Part shown: positions 1 through 9,261 of the stretch, one piece after another | Layout: every line of letters begins with the position of its first letter | Numbering within the stretch: the stretch's first letter is position 1 | Assembly: GCA_050945895.1 (NCBI GenBank) | Contig: JBMNTU010000005.1 | Location: forward strand, 1 to 42,264 | DNA: 42,264 bases | Source of the DNA: JBMNTU01 sp050945895 | Lineage (GTDB): Bacteria; Bacillota; Clostridia; Christensenellales; Christensenellaceae | Direction: 5' to 3' | The notes under the pieces: generated by a model | Seen by the model: the letters and a program-made list of their open reading frames with translations, nothing else | Told to the model about the DNA's origin: nothing | Database searches by the model: none | Program-made: the position numbers and the translations under genes

Positions 1-120
1 CTTTATTGGCTTCGTAGCACTCTAAAGGATAGCAGTTTTAGCTCGGTGCTGAGATGCCCGTTTTATCTCTGGGCATGTGCTGTATTTTTGGTGACCATTT
101 GCTGTATTTTTAGATTAACA
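1..120. mobile_element. possible terminal end of an IS21-like insertion element (body outside window)
   Basis: Read on the minus strand from 120, the segment begins TGTTAATCTAAAAATACAGC and then repeats the AAAAATACAGC block 22 bases further in. A TG...CA terminus with repeated internal motifs of about 20 bases is the layout of IS21-family ends, where the repeats bind the transposase. No istA or istB coding sequence is visible, since any body would lie to the left of the window. An inverted repeat ATGCCC/GGGCAT at 54-59 and 71-76 sits inside. This is a pattern-based guess; the sequence could also be an ordinary intergenic region. Confidence 0.3.
78..111 (+). repeat. pair of 12-bp direct repeats
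   Basis: TGCTGTATTTTT occurs at 78-89 and again at 100-111, a period of 22 bases or about two helical turns. The flanks extend the match imperfectly (AT.TGCTGTATTTTT.G). The copies probably belong to the insertion-element end proposed for 1-120, or are tandem protein-binding sites. Confidence 0.7.
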
Positions 121-305
121 AAAACATGTAACTCCTTTCATGAACTTTTCGCCTTTGTATTGCATCCATGTCACTCATATGTAATAATATGTAGTGTCTG
201 GCCTTTAAACAAACAATAGCGCGCCATAGCAGATTCGCTGTCCGTATGCGATATGTTGTGGTTTTTGTTCTATAGGATAACATTGCTTATCAGGAGGTAT
301 ACTAC
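121..305 (+). other. intergenic leader of the chemotaxis receptor gene
   Basis: No gene is visible. The only clear signal is the ribosome-binding site AGGAGG at 292-297, eight bases before the ATG at 306. I looked for a flagellar sigma-D type promoter (TAAA, about 15 bases, GCCGATAT). TGCGATAT at 247-254 resembles the -10 half, but no TAAA stands at the right distance. A vegetative promoter is not convincing either. Confidence 0.5.
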
Positions 306-2372
306 ATGAATATAAAAACTCGAATCATTCTGCTTGTGCTCGTTCCAGTCCTTTTGTGTGTGGGTATTTCTGGCGGTATTTCGGCCGTTACTTCAAATAA
401 TACGGCACAGGCTAATATGGAGAACACTGCCGGATATGTCAATTCCGCCTATGCGGAATCGCTTACGCAAACGCTTGGCCAGTACACAGCCCAGGTGGAA
501 GCTATGGCGCGCGAAGCCGGTTTCTTTGCGGAAGGAGCGACAGAGGAAGAAAAGGTACAGCTGCTCCAGCGCCATGCTGCCAACAGCGACATAAGAAACA
601 TTGCCATTTTTGGCGAAGACGGATTGAATATCTTTATTGCCTACGACGACGGAACCACCGTTCCTGTTGGCGTGGCCGACGTCAGCAGCCGTTCGTACCT
701 TCCGGAAGCACTGGCGGGCAATACCGTTGTGTTTGGGCCATCTAAGGACGTTGTAACAGGCGACCTTACCATTACAATCGCCACACCGGTCACCGTTCCT
801 AACGCGCCCAAAAGTATAGTGGCCATCGACTTTTCGTTGGATTTTGTTGACGACATCGTAGATGCTGCTGTTTTTGGCGAAACGGGCAGCAGCTTCTTAA
901 TGGACAGTGCAGGCATGTTTATTGCCAGCCCGGACGATTCACACATCGGTCTCTCTTTTGATGAGCTTTCGGACGGCCAGGCAGGGTTGAAATCTGCCGT
1001 ACAAACAGCTGTTGCAAACGGCAGCGGAAACCTTCATTTTGATTATGGCAACGCAGATCATTACGCTACCTATACAACTGTAGAGGGTACAGACGGCTGG
1101 ATATTTTTGAGCGCCGCGCAGGTTTCGGAATACTTTGCAGGATATAACACCTCTATCCGGCTTCAGCTCATTTGCCTTGGCGCATTCCTTGTTGTCGCAA
1201 TTGTGTTTGCCCTCTTCATCGGCCAGCGCATGAGCAAGCCTATACGCCACGCTACGCAGCGGGTGACCGACCTTTCAAACGGTATCCTTGCCCCTGCCGA
1301 CGTCAGTGAAGCATCCAAGCGCCGCGACGAGACCGGCCAACTGACGCGTTCGCTTGACGCTGCCATTACAACACTGCGCAGCTATGTGGGCGATATTTCC
1401 GATAAGCTTGGCCATATTGCACAGGGCGACCTTACCCAGTCTGTATCGCAGGAATATCTCGGCGATTTTGCCCCCATTAAAGAATCGCTTACCCATATTT
1501 CCGATTCCCTGAATAATGTTATTGGGGAAATCAAAAGCTCTGCCGAGCAGGTTGCTTCGGGCGCGGCGCATGTGGCGCAGGGCGCGCAAGAGCTGGCTTC
1601 GGGTTCGACAGAGCAGGCGGCTTCGGTACAGCAGATTTCCGCTTCGATCAGCGAAACGCTGCGCCAGTCTGAGGAGAACACAAAAGAAGCGGGTGCGGCG
1701 CTCGGCGACGTCATGCAGGCGGGCGAATATATGAACCAGAGTATGGAATCTATGAGCAGGCTGACAAAAGCCATGGAGGATATCAACGCCAGCTCAAGCG
1801 ATATATCTAAGGTGATCAAGGCAATTGAAGATATTGCCTTCCAGACGAATATACTGGCGCTTAATGCGGCGGTAGAGGCAGCGCGCGCAGGCGAGGCAGG
1901 CAAGGGCTTTGCCGTTGTCGCAGACGAAGTACGCAACCTGGCGCAAAAGAGCGCGGAGGCAGCAAAGGAAACATCGGCGCTGATAGAAAACAGCATAGAA
2001 AAGGCGGCGGAGGGCAACTCCATAACAGCGGAGACGGGCGAAAGCCTGGGCAAGGTTGCGGAGATTGCAGGAAAGAACGCGGAATCCATGCAGAAGATCA
2101 GCCAATTGTCGGAGGCGCAGACCGCCGCCATTACCGAAATCAACAGCGGCGTACAGCAGATATCGACGGTTGTGCAATCTAACTCTGCGACGTCTGAGCA
2201 GTCTGCGGCGGCATCCGAGGAAATGTCCTCGCAGGCGCAGGTGATGAACAGCGTTGTTTCGCGCTTCCGTCTGCGCGAAGATGCATACGGCGCTTCCACA
2301 AAAGCAGCCGGGCATTCTTCTGTTCCCCTGCCCGAAGCATCCATATTTGATGACGATATTGACAAATATTGA
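306..2372 (+). CDS. methyl-accepting chemotaxis protein, dCache type
   Basis: Transmembrane chemoreceptor of 688 residues that would pass ligand occupancy to CheA/CheW. Membrane segments lie at about 7-29 and 285-306. The roughly 255 residues between them have the length and strand pattern of a double-Cache sensor. A HAMP linker follows at about 308-360, then the long coiled-coil signalling domain, whose hairpin tip carries the near-invariant FQTNILALNAAVEAARAGE motif. The start is fixed by AGGAGG eight bases upstream. No other chemotaxis gene is nearby, so it is an orphan receptor. The ligand cannot be read from the sequence; the classical amino-acid-binding motif of dCache domains is not evident. 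Confidence 0.95.
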   Translation: MNIKTRIILLVLVPVLLCVGISGGISAVTSNNTAQANMENTAGYVNSAYAESLTQTLGQYTAQVEAMAREAGFFAEGATEEEKVQLLQRHAANSDIRNIAIFGEDGLNIFIAYDDGTTVPVGVADVSSRSYLPEALAGNTVVFGPSKDVVTGDLTITIATPVTVPNAPKSIVAIDFSLDFVDDIVDAAVFGETGSSFLMDSAGMFIASPDDSHIGLSFDELSDGQAGLKSAVQTAVANGSGNLHFDYGNADHYATYTTVEGTDGWIFLSAAQVSEYFAGYNTSIRLQLICLGAFLVVAIVFALFIGQRMSKPIRHATQRVTDLSNGILAPADVSEASKRRDETGQLTRSLDAAITTLRSYVGDISDKLGHIAQGDLTQSVSQEYLGDFAPIKESLTHISDSLNNVIGEIKSSAEQVASGAAHVAQGAQELASGSTEQAASVQQISASISETLRQSEENTKEAGAALGDVMQAGEYMNQSMESMSRLTKAMEDINASSSDISKVIKAIEDIAFQTNILALNAAVEAARAGEAGKGFAVVADEVRNLAQKSAEAAKETSALIENSIEKAAEGNSITAETGESLGKVAEIAGKNAESMQKISQLSEAQTAAITEINSGVQQISTVVQSNSATSEQSAAASEEMSSQAQVMNSVVSRFRLREDAYGASTKAAGHSSVPLPEASIFDDDIDKY

Positions 2373-2387
2373 ATCGTGCAGCAACGC

Positions 2388-2420
2388 AAAGAGCGCTTCT
2401 GAAAGGGGGCGCTCTTTTTT
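2388..2420 (+). terminator. intrinsic terminator of the chemoreceptor gene
   Basis: Nine-base stem AAAGAGCGC/GCGCTCTTT (2388-2396 and 2409-2417) with a 12-base loop, running into a T tract, 16 bases after the stop codon at 2372. Confidence 0.9.
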
Positions 2421-2612
2421 ACCGCCTGTTTGCCTACCGCCGCATTGCTACTTGACGCAAAACGCCCCTCTGCCAGAGCTTCCTGCATAAAAATCCTAAG
2501 CCGTTACATCAACAGTTGTTGTGCCATACCTGCTCTCACCTGCTTTATTTCATATGTTTTTATGCGGCAACAGCAGCTCATCGCGTATTGCGCTTGTTTT
2601 TTCGGCGCATGA

Positions 2613-2640
2613 AAAAAAGCCAACCGCAGTTGGCTTTTTT
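2613..2640 (-). terminator. intrinsic terminator of htrA (bidirectional)
   Basis: Twelve-base stem AAAAAAGCCAAC/GTTGGCTTTTTT with a 4-base loop, 12 bases past the htrA stop on the minus strand. T runs flank it in both directions, so it can also stop rightward transcription. The bases between the previous terminator and this one (2421-2612) hold nothing recognisable. Confidence 0.9.
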
Positions 2641-2651
2641 ATATATACCTG

Positions 2652-4094
2652 TCAGCTAAGCTGGTTCAAATCTGCAATAGACATCTCTACATCGTATACC
2701 GTGCCTTCTCGCCAAACCTTGGCGGTTATGGTTTCTCCAACACTTCTGTCTGTCAGCGTCGGAATTTCCGAACCATCCGTCAAATCTATCCCCTCGAATT
2801 CTATGATGATGTCGTTTGCGCGGATGCCCGCCAAAAATGCCGGAGAACCGGCGACCACATCCATGATGAGAGCGCCGCGCGGCGTTTGCCACAGTTCCGC
2901 ATCCTCTTCGGAAATAGGCGAATAGCTGATTCCAATACCGGGTTTTTCGATTCCGCCGAATTCAATCAATTGGTCTACCAGCTCCATGGCGTTTGAGATG
3001 GGGATGGCAAAGCCGATTCCTTCGGATGGTATGGCGTTTCCATATACATCCACACCTGCAAAGATGCTCTTTTGCGTCGTTATGCCAATGACTTCGCCAT
3101 TTGCATTGACCAGCGGCCCGCCCGAGTTGCCCGGATTGATGGCGGCGTCTGTCTGCATCATCTCTGTGGGTACGCCGTCCAACAATACCTCACGCGAAAG
3201 CGCACTTACATAGCCTACTGTTACGGTGTTTGAAAGCGTTTGCCCCAGCGGATTGCCAATGGCTATTGCCATTTCGCCAACCTTTGTTGCATTGCTGTCA
3301 CCTATTTTCACCGGTTTGAGGTTTGCGCCTTCTACTTTAAGCACTGCAAGATCGGAATCCTTGTCCTTGCCCACAAGCTGCGCCGTGTATTCCGTTCCGT
3401 CGTGCGTTATTATCCTAATCAGGTTTCCGCCTGATACAACATGGTTGTTTGTTAAAATATAGCCCTCTTCGGAAATTACAAACCCCGATCCGGCAGAAAT
3501 GGCCTGCTCTATTGCTTCCTGCCCGGGTACAAGCTCCTTGTTGTAAGTTGCAACGCCCACAACGCTTTCCGATACATCTTCCGCTACTGCTACAACCGGA
3601 TTGTCCAGCTCATCCTGGTCTGCCGGCGAAGAGTCTTCCGCTTCTTCCGCTCCGGGGGATACCGTCTCCGATTCTTCGGGCTCGGCCACATCATACTGCG
3701 GCAGCTCTGCAACCGGCTGCTCGGTAGGTATTTCGAGCTGCGCATTGGCTGTTGCCCCATTCATTGCAACCGGAACAATAACAAGCCCGGTAATGGCAGA
3801 GCCAATCAGCACGCCTGCAATGGTTGCCGCCATTACAACGCCGAAAATGCCGCCTTTTTTCTTTTTGGGCTGGCGGCTTTGGCTGTGCTGTGTATTCTGG
3901 TTGTTTGTTCCGCCTATCTGCCCATAAACCTGCCGAGACTGTTGCGGCCCCTGCGGCGCGTGATAGTGATACTGTTGCTGCTGCGGCTGATATTGAGGTT
4001 GGTACGGTTCCTGTGGCTGACCTCTGTATGGCTGCTCCTGCTGCGGCTCTTGCGGAGGCTGCCCAAAACTATTGCCGTCCCTGTAATCGTTCAT
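2652..4094 (-). CDS. htrA: HtrA/DegP-like membrane-anchored serine protease
   Basis: Trypsin-like quality-control protease of the envelope, 480 residues. Residues 1-80 are a cytoplasmic head rich in Gln, Pro and Tyr that ends in a basic stretch (KKKK, 77-80). One membrane anchor follows at about 83-110, then an acidic linker (about 120-165). The protease domain has the triad His218 (TNNHVV), Asp248 (DSDLAVLKV) and Ser324 (GNSGGPL). A single C-terminal PDZ domain spans about 380-470. Ribosome site AGGAGG lies nine bases before the ATG. It is next to a two-component system, an association also seen with WalRK systems of Bacillota, although the usual walHI genes are absent. It probably degrades misfolded exported proteins under envelope stress. 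Confidence 0.95.
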   Translation of the reverse strand: MNDYRDGNSFGQPPQEPQQEQPYRGQPQEPYQPQYQPQQQQYHYHAPQGPQQSRQVYGQIGGTNNQNTQHSQSRQPKKKKGGIFGVVMAATIAGVLIGSAITGLVIVPVAMNGATANAQLEIPTEQPVAELPQYDVAEPEESETVSPGAEEAEDSSPADQDELDNPVVAVAEDVSESVVGVATYNKELVPGQEAIEQAISAGSGFVISEEGYILTNNHVVSGGNLIRIITHDGTEYTAQLVGKDKDSDLAVLKVEGANLKPVKIGDSNATKVGEMAIAIGNPLGQTLSNTVTVGYVSALSREVLLDGVPTEMMQTDAAINPGNSGGPLVNANGEVIGITTQKSIFAGVDVYGNAIPSEGIGFAIPISNAMELVDQLIEFGGIEKPGIGISYSPISEEDAELWQTPRGALIMDVVAGSPAFLAGIRANDIIIEFEGIDLTDGSEIPTLTDRSVGETITAKVWREGTVYDVEMSIADLNQLS

Positions 4095-4155
4095 ATTTTA
4101 TATCCTCCTGGATTTGTTATATACTGAATCAGATCTAAAACCGAAAAACGATTTT

Positions 4156-4173
4156 AAAACCAGGCTCGCCTGG
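4156..4173 (-). terminator. weak terminator-like hairpin after the histidine kinase gene
   Basis: On the minus strand CCAGGC/GCCTGG forms a short stem followed by TTTT and then an AT-rich run. It lies about 95 bases beyond the kinase stop codon and would separate the kinase transcript from htrA. No convincing promoter for htrA was found in 4095-4155. Confidence 0.45.
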
Positions 4174-4268
4174 CCGCATATAGAACACGGATGATTCATA
4201 CTTCGTATAATAAAAATATAAGATACTTTTATTAATGAAATGTGAATAAAGCATAAATAAACTAATAA

Positions 4269-5711
4269 TTATTTCTTTTTATCCAAAGTCTTTTCTACGC
4301 GCCGAAGCGTAAACGTAAACGTCGTTCCATCCACTTCGTCCGATTCCACCCAAATTTTCTGCCGATGCTCGCTCAATATTTTTTTGACAAGCGACAGCCC
4401 AATGCCCGTTCCCTCCTTGGTGCGCGTGTGCGATTTATCCGCTTTGTAAAAGCGCTCGAAAACATACGGCAGGTCTTCTCTGGAGATGACCTCTCCCGAA
4501 TTGTTGATGCTTACAAACACGCTTACATCGGTAAGCAATGTGGATATGCGCAATCGCCCTCCTTCGTTCGCGAACTTGACCGCATTATCGATTATATTCT
4601 GCAGCACTTGCATGAGGCGATTGGGGTCCGCATATACATACACGCGGTCTCCTGCGGTAAGGACCTCTACCTCAAGCTTTTTGGCGTCGATCTTGTTTTC
4701 GAACATAATAAGTATCCGGCGGATCATTTCATTGATATCGATTTCTTCGATTTCCATGGGAAACTGGCCGGATTCTATGCGCGCTAAATCTAACAGGTCT
4801 GTTATAAGCAGGCTCATCCGCTTTGTTTCGTCCAGCACAATATTCAGGTAATGTTCCGCATCCTCCTGCTTTACCGTACCATCCAGCACTGCCTGCAGCA
4901 GACCCTGCACCGAGGTCAGCGGGCTGCGCAATTCGTGCGATACGTTTGCGACAAAGCTTTGCCGGATGCTTTCATGCTGCTTCAAATCCTGCGCCAGCGT
5001 ATTGAACGTATCGGCGAACTGGCCGATTTCGTCGGTGGAATTCACCTCCAGATAAATATCGAAATTTCCTTTGGAAAGCTGCTTTGCCCCTTTGTTTACA
5101 ACCGTCAGCGGCCGCAGGATGTTCCGGGTGAAAATATAAGTCAGAATCATACCCAACGCCGCAGAAATTGCGACAGACAGAACAATCTGCCGATAGATAT
5201 CGATCAATGACGCATCAATCTGCCGAAGCTGTTTGTGTACAAAAACATAGTTGATAATTTCGCCTTCCTCAATAACAGGCTTTGCAGCTGCCATAACCGG
5301 CGTTCCAAAAACGTTATTTTCCTGCGTAGTAAGGATAACGGTCTTGCCTTGCGCCAAATCGGCCAGCATATCGTCATAATAGGTGCGGAGCTCTTCGCTG
5401 CCCACCTTTGTTTGCTCCTGGTCTGCTACCATAAACGCCGAGCCATCGCCGTTGGTAATCCAGATGACTACGTTGTTCGACGCGGCCTTTGTTGCCATAC
5501 GCAATGCTACGTCCGCCTTTGTAAGCATTCCGCGGTAAAAATAAGAAACGCTCGTGCTCATATCGTCCGCGATCTGCAAAAGCTGCGCCTGGTTATCCTC
5601 CAGGTACGCATCCTTTACCATTTGGCTCATGAGCACGCCCGCAATAAAAAGCGCTATTACGATGATGGCCAAAAACAGCGTCATCATCTTTGCAAAAATC
5701 GTTGTTTTCAT
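4269..5711 (-). CDS. sensor histidine kinase (PhoR/WalK type)
   Basis: Membrane sensor kinase of 480 residues, partner of the response regulator just upstream. First membrane segment at about 9-30, extracytoplasmic sensor of about 140 residues, second membrane segment at about 175-196, HAMP domain at about 196-250. The phospho-accepting His259 lies in the H box SHELRSPL. The HATPase domain has the G2-type motif GTGIGLSLVKKI. No cytoplasmic PAS domain is seen between HAMP and H box, so it is simpler than WalK proper. It starts 45 bases after the regulator stop. No strong ribosome site precedes the ATG (AGGG lies somewhat far upstream), so translation may depend on the upstream gene. Confidence 0.93.
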   Translation of the reverse strand: MKTTIFAKMMTLFLAIIVIALFIAGVLMSQMVKDAYLEDNQAQLLQIADDMSTSVSYFYRGMLTKADVALRMATKAASNNVVIWITNGDGSAFMVADQEQTKVGSEELRTYYDDMLADLAQGKTVILTTQENNVFGTPVMAAAKPVIEEGEIINYVFVHKQLRQIDASLIDIYRQIVLSVAISAALGMILTYIFTRNILRPLTVVNKGAKQLSKGNFDIYLEVNSTDEIGQFADTFNTLAQDLKQHESIRQSFVANVSHELRSPLTSVQGLLQAVLDGTVKQEDAEHYLNIVLDETKRMSLLITDLLDLARIESGQFPMEIEEIDINEMIRRILIMFENKIDAKKLEVEVLTAGDRVYVYADPNRLMQVLQNIIDNAVKFANEGGRLRISTLLTDVSVFVSINNSGEVISREDLPYVFERFYKADKSHTRTKEGTGIGLSLVKKILSEHRQKIWVESDEVDGTTFTFTLRRVEKTLDKKK

Positions 5712-5756
5712 TCAGTATGCATACCCTGCGGCATACCTGTACCCCCGCTCAATTGC

Positions 5757-6431
5757 TTATGTTTCAAATTTATAGCCCACGCCCCATACTGTTTTGATCT
5801 GCCACGGCTCGCCCTCGTCAAACTTTTCGCGCAGGCGCTTGATATGCACATCCACCGTTCGCGAATCTCCAAAATATTCGAACCCCCATACCTGCTCGAG
5901 TAGCTGGTCGCGGGTAAACACCTTGTTGGGGCGCGCCGCTAAAAAGTGCAGCAGTTCGATTTCTTTCGGCGGCATCTGGAGCTCGTTCCCCTTGTAGATT
6001 ACCTGATAGTTTTGGATATCGATCTTTAGGTCGGGGTATTCCAGCACGTCTGTTTTTTCTTCCTGGTTGCTGCGGCGGATAACCGCTTTTACGCGCGCTA
6101 CCATTTCTTTGGGGTCAAACGGTTTTACGATATAGTCGTCCGCGCCCAACTCCAGCGCAAGTATTTTGTCCAGCGTTTCACCTTTGGCTGTCAGCATAAT
6201 AACAGGCACGTTGGATTTGGTACGTATTTTTTTGATTGCCTCCATGCCGTCCATAACAGGCATCATGATATCCAACAGCACAAGGTCGTAATTCTTGCCG
6301 AAAAACATGTCTACGCCAATTGCGCCGTCTGCCGCTTCCGCCACCTCATACCCTTCATTTTTCAGGTATAGTTTTACGACTTCCCGTATGTTTTTGTCGT
6401 CGTCGATTACGAGTATATTTTGTTTCGCCAT
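5757..6431 (-). CDS. OmpR/PhoB-family response regulator
   Basis: DNA-binding response regulator of 224 residues. The receiver domain has the acidic pair in VIDDDKN, the phospho-acceptor Asp54 (LLDIMMPVMDG) and the conserved Lys of DYIVKPF. The C-terminal winged helix shows the typical RTVDVHIKRLREK recognition segment. Ribosome site GAGGAG is well spaced. The gene begins two bases after the stop of the DUF523 gene and is followed by its kinase. The two form a standard two-component pair; their target genes are not known, but htrA directly downstream is a natural candidate. Confidence 0.95.
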   Translation of the reverse strand: MAKQNILVIDDDKNIREVVKLYLKNEGYEVAEAADGAIGVDMFFGKNYDLVLLDIMMPVMDGMEAIKKIRTKSNVPVIMLTAKGETLDKILALELGADDYIVKPFDPKEMVARVKAVIRRSNQEEKTDVLEYPDLKIDIQNYQVIYKGNELQMPPKEIELLHFLAARPNKVFTRDQLLEQVWGFEYFGDSRTVDVHIKRLREKFDEGEPWQIKTVWGVGYKFET

Positions 6432-6433
6432 CG

Positions 6434-6910
6434 TTACTTCTCCTCACTTTCGTCCATTTCCAGGACGTCTATTCCATTTTTTTGGAGCAGGGCGCACGTT
6501 ACGCCGCAGCCCTTTGCAAGCCTTCCGGAAAACGAACCGTCATAAATTTCGGTCGCGCCGCAGCTGGGGCTTTTGGATTTTAAAATGACCTGCCTTGCCC
6601 CCGTTTTTTGAACAAGCTCCAAAAACCTGCGCGCACCCAAAACAAATGCATCTGTTATATCGTCTCCGTCTTTATTATAAACCTGCGCGGCGCCAGATAA
6701 AACATCGTGCCCATCGCCGCCCTTTATTTCGGAGGGGATGCGCGGGCTTTTGAGGCCGCCCAGACGCTCTGGGCAGGCGGGCAGGGCAGTTTTTTCCTTC
6801 ACCAGCCCGGCGACATATTCGTTTTTGCGCGCCTGCTCATCGAAACGGCAGGGAATGCCTGCCAGGCAAGCGCTTACCACATATTCAACCTGCTTTTTCA
6901 TCCGGCCCAT
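6434..6910 (-). CDS. DUF523-family iron-sulfur protein (TudS-like thiouridine/thiouracil desulfidase family)
   Basis: Small protein of 158 residues with the family signatures SACLAGIPCRF, ALPACPERLGGL and LKSKSPSCG. Members characterised as TudS carry a [4Fe-4S] cluster on three conserved cysteines and remove sulfur from thiouracil or tRNA thiouridine. Cys15, Cys46 and Cys117 are the likely ligands here. The ATG overlaps the mutS2 stop by one base (TAATG), and no good ribosome site is present, which suggests translational coupling. An in-frame second ATG at 6901 is an alternative start. Family assignment is firm; the substrate is inferred from the family. Confidence 0.85.
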   Translation of the reverse strand: MGRMKKQVEYVVSACLAGIPCRFDEQARKNEYVAGLVKEKTALPACPERLGGLKSPRIPSEIKGGDGHDVLSGAAQVYNKDGDDITDAFVLGARRFLELVQKTGARQVILKSKSPSCGATEIYDGSFSGRLAKGCGVTCALLQKNGIDVLEMDESEEK

Positions 6911-9261
6911 TATTTCAGCGTAACGACCGTTACGCCAATGCCCCCCTCGTCGTATTCGCCCGGCCGCATGCTCTTTACATGCGGGTGCGTGCGCATATAT
7001 TCCATAACACCCTTGCGGAGCACACCCGTTCCGCGTCCGTGCACGATGAACACCTTTGCAAGGCCGGATAAAAATGCATCGTCCAGATATTTATCCAGCA
7101 GGATAATGGCGTCGTCTACTGCTTGCCCGTGCAGGTCCAGCTCCATGGGCACAGCTCTTCTTGTATTGAGCTGCGCACGATAGGTTCGCGCTACTTCTTT
7201 TGTCTGCTCGGCCTGCGTTAAGGCAAGGTCGGAAACATGCTGCTCGATTGTCATGATTCCCGCCTGGAGCTTGACCATTCCTTTTGCGTTGGGAGGCTCA
7301 ACCACCGTTGCCGGAATATCCATCGAGATGATTTTTACTGCATCTCCCGCATGGAGTTCCTCCGGCCGGACTGGCTCTACCTTGCTTTGCTTTTGCAGCT
7401 TTTTGTGTTTTTCAATAAACTGCCGTTTATCTGAAAGCGAATCCCGCACCTGCTTGGTCACCTTTGTGCGCGTCGCCTCGTCTTTATTTTTGAGCTTTTT
7501 CGCTTCTGCGATGGCGTCCTCAGCCGTTTGCTTTGCATCGCTGATGATTTCCACGGCTTTGTTGTTTGCCTGCTCCAGCACCTTCTTCCGCTTCTCTGCC
7601 GCTTTTTCGTTTTGTATTTTGGCTTTTTTGCGTTCTGCCTTGGCCTCCTCCTTCATGCGTTTGGCGTCTTCCATCATGGCCTGCGCGCGCCTGGAGGCCT
7701 TTTCGGCGTTTTCCAGCAGGCTGGTATATTCGACCTGTCCTTTGTCCATAAATCCATATGCCGTGTCCAGCACATTTTTGGGCAGCCCCAGTTTTTTGGA
7801 GACGAGCAGCGCGTTAGACCGTCCGGCCACGCCCATAATCAGCCGGTAGGTCGGCGTCAGGCTGGTTGCGTCGAACTCCATACTGGCGTTTTCAAAATGC
7901 TCGTGCGTATCTGCAAAGGCCTTTAGGTCGCCAATATGCGTCGTTGCAATGAGGATGCAGCGTTTTTTGTCAAATTCAGTGAGTACCGCACGCGCAAGCG
8001 CGCTTCCCTCCTGCGGGTCTGTTCCCGCGCCCAGCTCGTCCAGCAGCACCAGCGAATACTTTCCGGCATGTTTGAGCGCAAATATGATGCTTTTCATGTG
8101 TGCAGAAAACGTTGAGAGCGATTGCTCGATGCTTTGCTCGTCACCAATGTCCGCAAATATACCATCGAACACCGGCAGCACCGCCGGCGCCTTTGCCGGT
8201 ACAAACAGCCCTGCCTGCGCCATTGCACAAAACAGGCCGACCAGCTTGAGCGTTACCGTCTTTCCGCCCGTGTTGGGGCCGGTTATAATCAGCGAACGGA
8301 TACCGCCCGAAAGCTCGATCGTTACGGGCACGACCACATCCGGGTCGATCAGCGGGTGGCGGCCTTCTACAATGCGAAGCTCTGTTCCATCCGCAAAATC
8401 TACACCCACCGCCTTCATCGAAAGTGCCAGCGACGCCTTTGCAAACAGCAAATCCAGCTCTGTCAACGCGGCCACATCCAGCTCCAGCGCATCGGTGTGC
8501 GCAGCAAACAGTGCAGAAAGCTCGGCCAGTATCCGCGCAATCTCCTGCTGCTCTGCGCCAATCCATTCGCGAATGCGGTTGTTGGCATCCACCACACCCG
8601 AAGGCTCTATAAATAAAGTAGCGCCCGACGCACTCTTTTCATGCACGATGCCCGGCACATTGCCCTTGTATTCTGCTTTTACAGGTACAACAAACCGCCC
8701 GCCGCGCTGTGTGATCAGCGCTTCCTGCAGGTATTTGGACGTGTCTTTTCCACGGATCATCCCCTGCAGCTTTTCACGAATTCCTTCGTTTTCCTTTTTA
8801 ATAGATTGGCGAATCTTGTACAATGCGGGCGAAGCACTGTCCGAGAGTTCTTCTTCCCCCAGTATGCTTTCTTCTACACGCTTTAGTGCATATTCATCAA
8901 AAAACAGCTGCTGTGCCAGCGCCGGGATTATCTCGGCTGTATCGTCCCTGCTAAGAGGCGCGGCATATTTCGCCGCTTTAAACACGCCCGCTACTTTAAG
9001 CAGCTCTCCTGCCGAAAGAGACGCACCCATGGAAAGCCGTTTGATTTCTGCATCTATAGCAGAAAAAGCGCATACCGGGTAACCTGGGCGCGCCAGCAGC
9101 AGCGTTTCTGCTTCCATCGTTTTTTTCATCAGCCGTTCGGCCGCGTCTTTTTTTCCTTCCGGGTACAGCTTGCGCGCCGCCTCCGCTCCGGGAGCGGACA
9201 CCGCTTTGGCCGCAAGCTTTTCCAAAATCTGCTCAAATTCGAGCGCTGCAGGTGTCTTCAT
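6910..9261 (-). CDS. mutS2: MutS2 family ATPase/endonuclease (recombination or ribosome rescue)
   Basis: Protein of 783 residues from the ATG at 9261. It has core and lever helices and an ABC-type ATPase with Walker A GPNTGGKTVTLK and Walker B LVLLDELGAGTDPQEG. A long charged coiled coil (KRMKEEAKAERKKAK and beyond) follows, then a KOW-like segment and a C-terminal Smr domain with DLHG and HGRGTG motifs. MutS2 suppresses recombination or, in Bacillus, splits collided ribosomes; it is not a mismatch-repair MutS. An upstream TTG at 9291 would add ten residues, but MutS2 proteins normally begin close to the TPAALEFEQIL segment. Neither start has a clear ribosome site. It heads the set mutS2-DUF523-regulator-kinase. 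Confidence 0.95.
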   Translation of the reverse strand: MKTPAALEFEQILEKLAAKAVSAPGAEAARKLYPEGKKDAAERLMKKTMEAETLLLARPGYPVCAFSAIDAEIKRLSMGASLSAGELLKVAGVFKAAKYAAPLSRDDTAEIIPALAQQLFFDEYALKRVEESILGEEELSDSASPALYKIRQSIKKENEGIREKLQGMIRGKDTSKYLQEALITQRGGRFVVPVKAEYKGNVPGIVHEKSASGATLFIEPSGVVDANNRIREWIGAEQQEIARILAELSALFAAHTDALELDVAALTELDLLFAKASLALSMKAVGVDFADGTELRIVEGRHPLIDPDVVVPVTIELSGGIRSLIITGPNTGGKTVTLKLVGLFCAMAQAGLFVPAKAPAVLPVFDGIFADIGDEQSIEQSLSTFSAHMKSIIFALKHAGKYSLVLLDELGAGTDPQEGSALARAVLTEFDKKRCILIATTHIGDLKAFADTHEHFENASMEFDATSLTPTYRLIMGVAGRSNALLVSKKLGLPKNVLDTAYGFMDKGQVEYTSLLENAEKASRRAQAMMEDAKRMKEEAKAERKKAKIQNEKAAEKRKKVLEQANNKAVEIISDAKQTAEDAIAEAKKLKNKDEATRTKVTKQVRDSLSDKRQFIEKHKKLQKQSKVEPVRPEELHAGDAVKIISMDIPATVVEPPNAKGMVKLQAGIMTIEQHVSDLALTQAEQTKEVARTYRAQLNTRRAVPMELDLHGQAVDDAIILLDKYLDDAFLSGLAKVFIVHGRGTGVLRKGVMEYMRTHPHVKSMRPGEYDEGGIGVTVVTLK

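Noticed and set aside
247..254. TGCGATAT as the -10 box of a flagellar sigma-D promoter for the chemoreceptor
   Set aside because: No TAAA box lies 14-16 bases upstream; the nearest is about 40 bases away.
1382..2488. 368-codon open frame antisense to the chemoreceptor
   Set aside because: It is a frame shadow of the alanine- and serine-rich signalling domain; no ribosome site or protein family supports it.
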